A stretch of DNA of 6,873 nt, from contig CAJVYO010000093.1 in the NCBI GenBank assembly GCA_913009515.1, positions 1 to 6,873 of the forward strand, in the 5' to 3' direction. Made by a program: the position numbers and the translations under genes. This document shows, one piece after another, positions 6,692-6,873 of the stretch. How positions within the stretch are numbered: position 1 is the stretch's first letter; every line of letters starts with the position of its first letter. The notes beneath the pieces were generated by a model, which made no database searches, had not been told where the DNA came from, and worked only from the letters and a program-made list of their open reading frames with translations. The DNA comes from an uncultured Methylococcaceae bacterium (lineage in GTDB: Bacteria > Pseudomonadota > Gammaproteobacteria > Methylococcales > Methylomonadaceae).

Positions 6692-6873
6692 TTAAGCATA
6701 GGTGCGTTTAATATAGGCTTCAACAATCGCTTGAAATTCTTCCGCAATATGATCGCCTTTTAGGGTGACGGTTTTTTCGCCATCTTCATAAACGGGTGCC
6801 ACCGGTATCTCGCCTGTGCCGGGCAAACTAATACCAATATTTGCATTTTTACTTTCACCTGGTCCATTAACGA
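6692..6873 (-). CDS. ispG: IspG, 4-hydroxy-3-methylbut-2-enyl diphosphate synthase (3' end only)
   Basis: The last 59 codons and TAA stop of a gene that enters from beyond position 6873. The visible part starts with VNGPGES, goes through NANIGISLPGTGE and ends in EAYIKRTYA. VNGPGE is the hallmark at the iron-sulfur site of IspG (GcpE). Its Glu corresponds to the ligand Glu312 in the E. coli enzyme, just after the last cluster cysteine, which lies outside the window. IspG is a cytosolic [4Fe-4S] enzyme that converts methylerythritol cyclodiphosphate to HMBPP in the MEP isoprenoid pathway. The C-terminus has the insert with LPGTGE and PVYEDG seen in some proteobacterial IspG proteins and is longer than a bare NGPGE end. 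It is a housekeeping gene with no known link to secretion and marks the upstream edge of the gsp region. Confidence 0.93.
   Translation of the reverse strand, partial: VNGPGESKNANIGISLPGTGEIPVAPVYEDGEKTVTLKGDHIAEEFQAIVEAYIKRTYA

Overview
The window is the middle of a type II secretion system (T2SS, general secretory pathway) locus. Every gene I can support lies on the minus strand, so transcription runs from position 6873 down to 1. The DNA is AT-rich and densely packed. The gsp gene set and the form of the IspG C-terminus point to a low-GC gammaproteobacterium. I cannot name a genus from sequence alone.

Layout in transcription order: the 3' end of ispG (isoprenoid precursor synthesis, 6873-6692); a 61-bp spacer; a 459-residue dynamin/EHD-like P-loop membrane protein with degenerate GTPase motifs (6630-5251); then gspH (ATG at 5205, stop at 4675), gspI (4678-4298), gspJ (4298-3702), gspK (3705-2719), gspL (2685-1483), gspM (1486-1004), gspN (1002-262), and the first 85 codons of gspC (256-1), which runs off the window. 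Adjacent gsp genes overlap by 1 or 4 bases or are 1 to 33 bases apart, as expected for a single translationally coupled operon. A promoter-like element at 5222-5255 could give the gsp block its own transcript. I see no terminator, RNA gene, mobile element, CRISPR array or repeat family, and no gene-free stretch longer than about 60 bases.

The genes fit together as one machine. GspH, I, J and K are minor pseudopilins that form the tip of the periplasmic pseudopilus. GspL and GspM are the inner-membrane platform that links the cytoplasmic ATPase to the pseudopilus. GspC bridges the inner membrane to the outer-membrane secretin GspD. GspN is an accessory inner-membrane protein. GspG (major pseudopilin), GspE (ATPase), GspF (platform), GspD (secretin) and GspO (prepilin peptidase) are not in the window; gspD probably follows gspC, and the rest must be elsewhere.

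The most unusual item is the dynamin-like protein next to gspH. Its family resemblance is clear, but three nucleotide-binding motifs carry non-canonical residues (P-loop GDNTSGKQ, G3 NAPG, G4 SQAE). It may be a pseudo-GTPase or a membrane scaffold, and its position raises the untested idea of a link to secretion.
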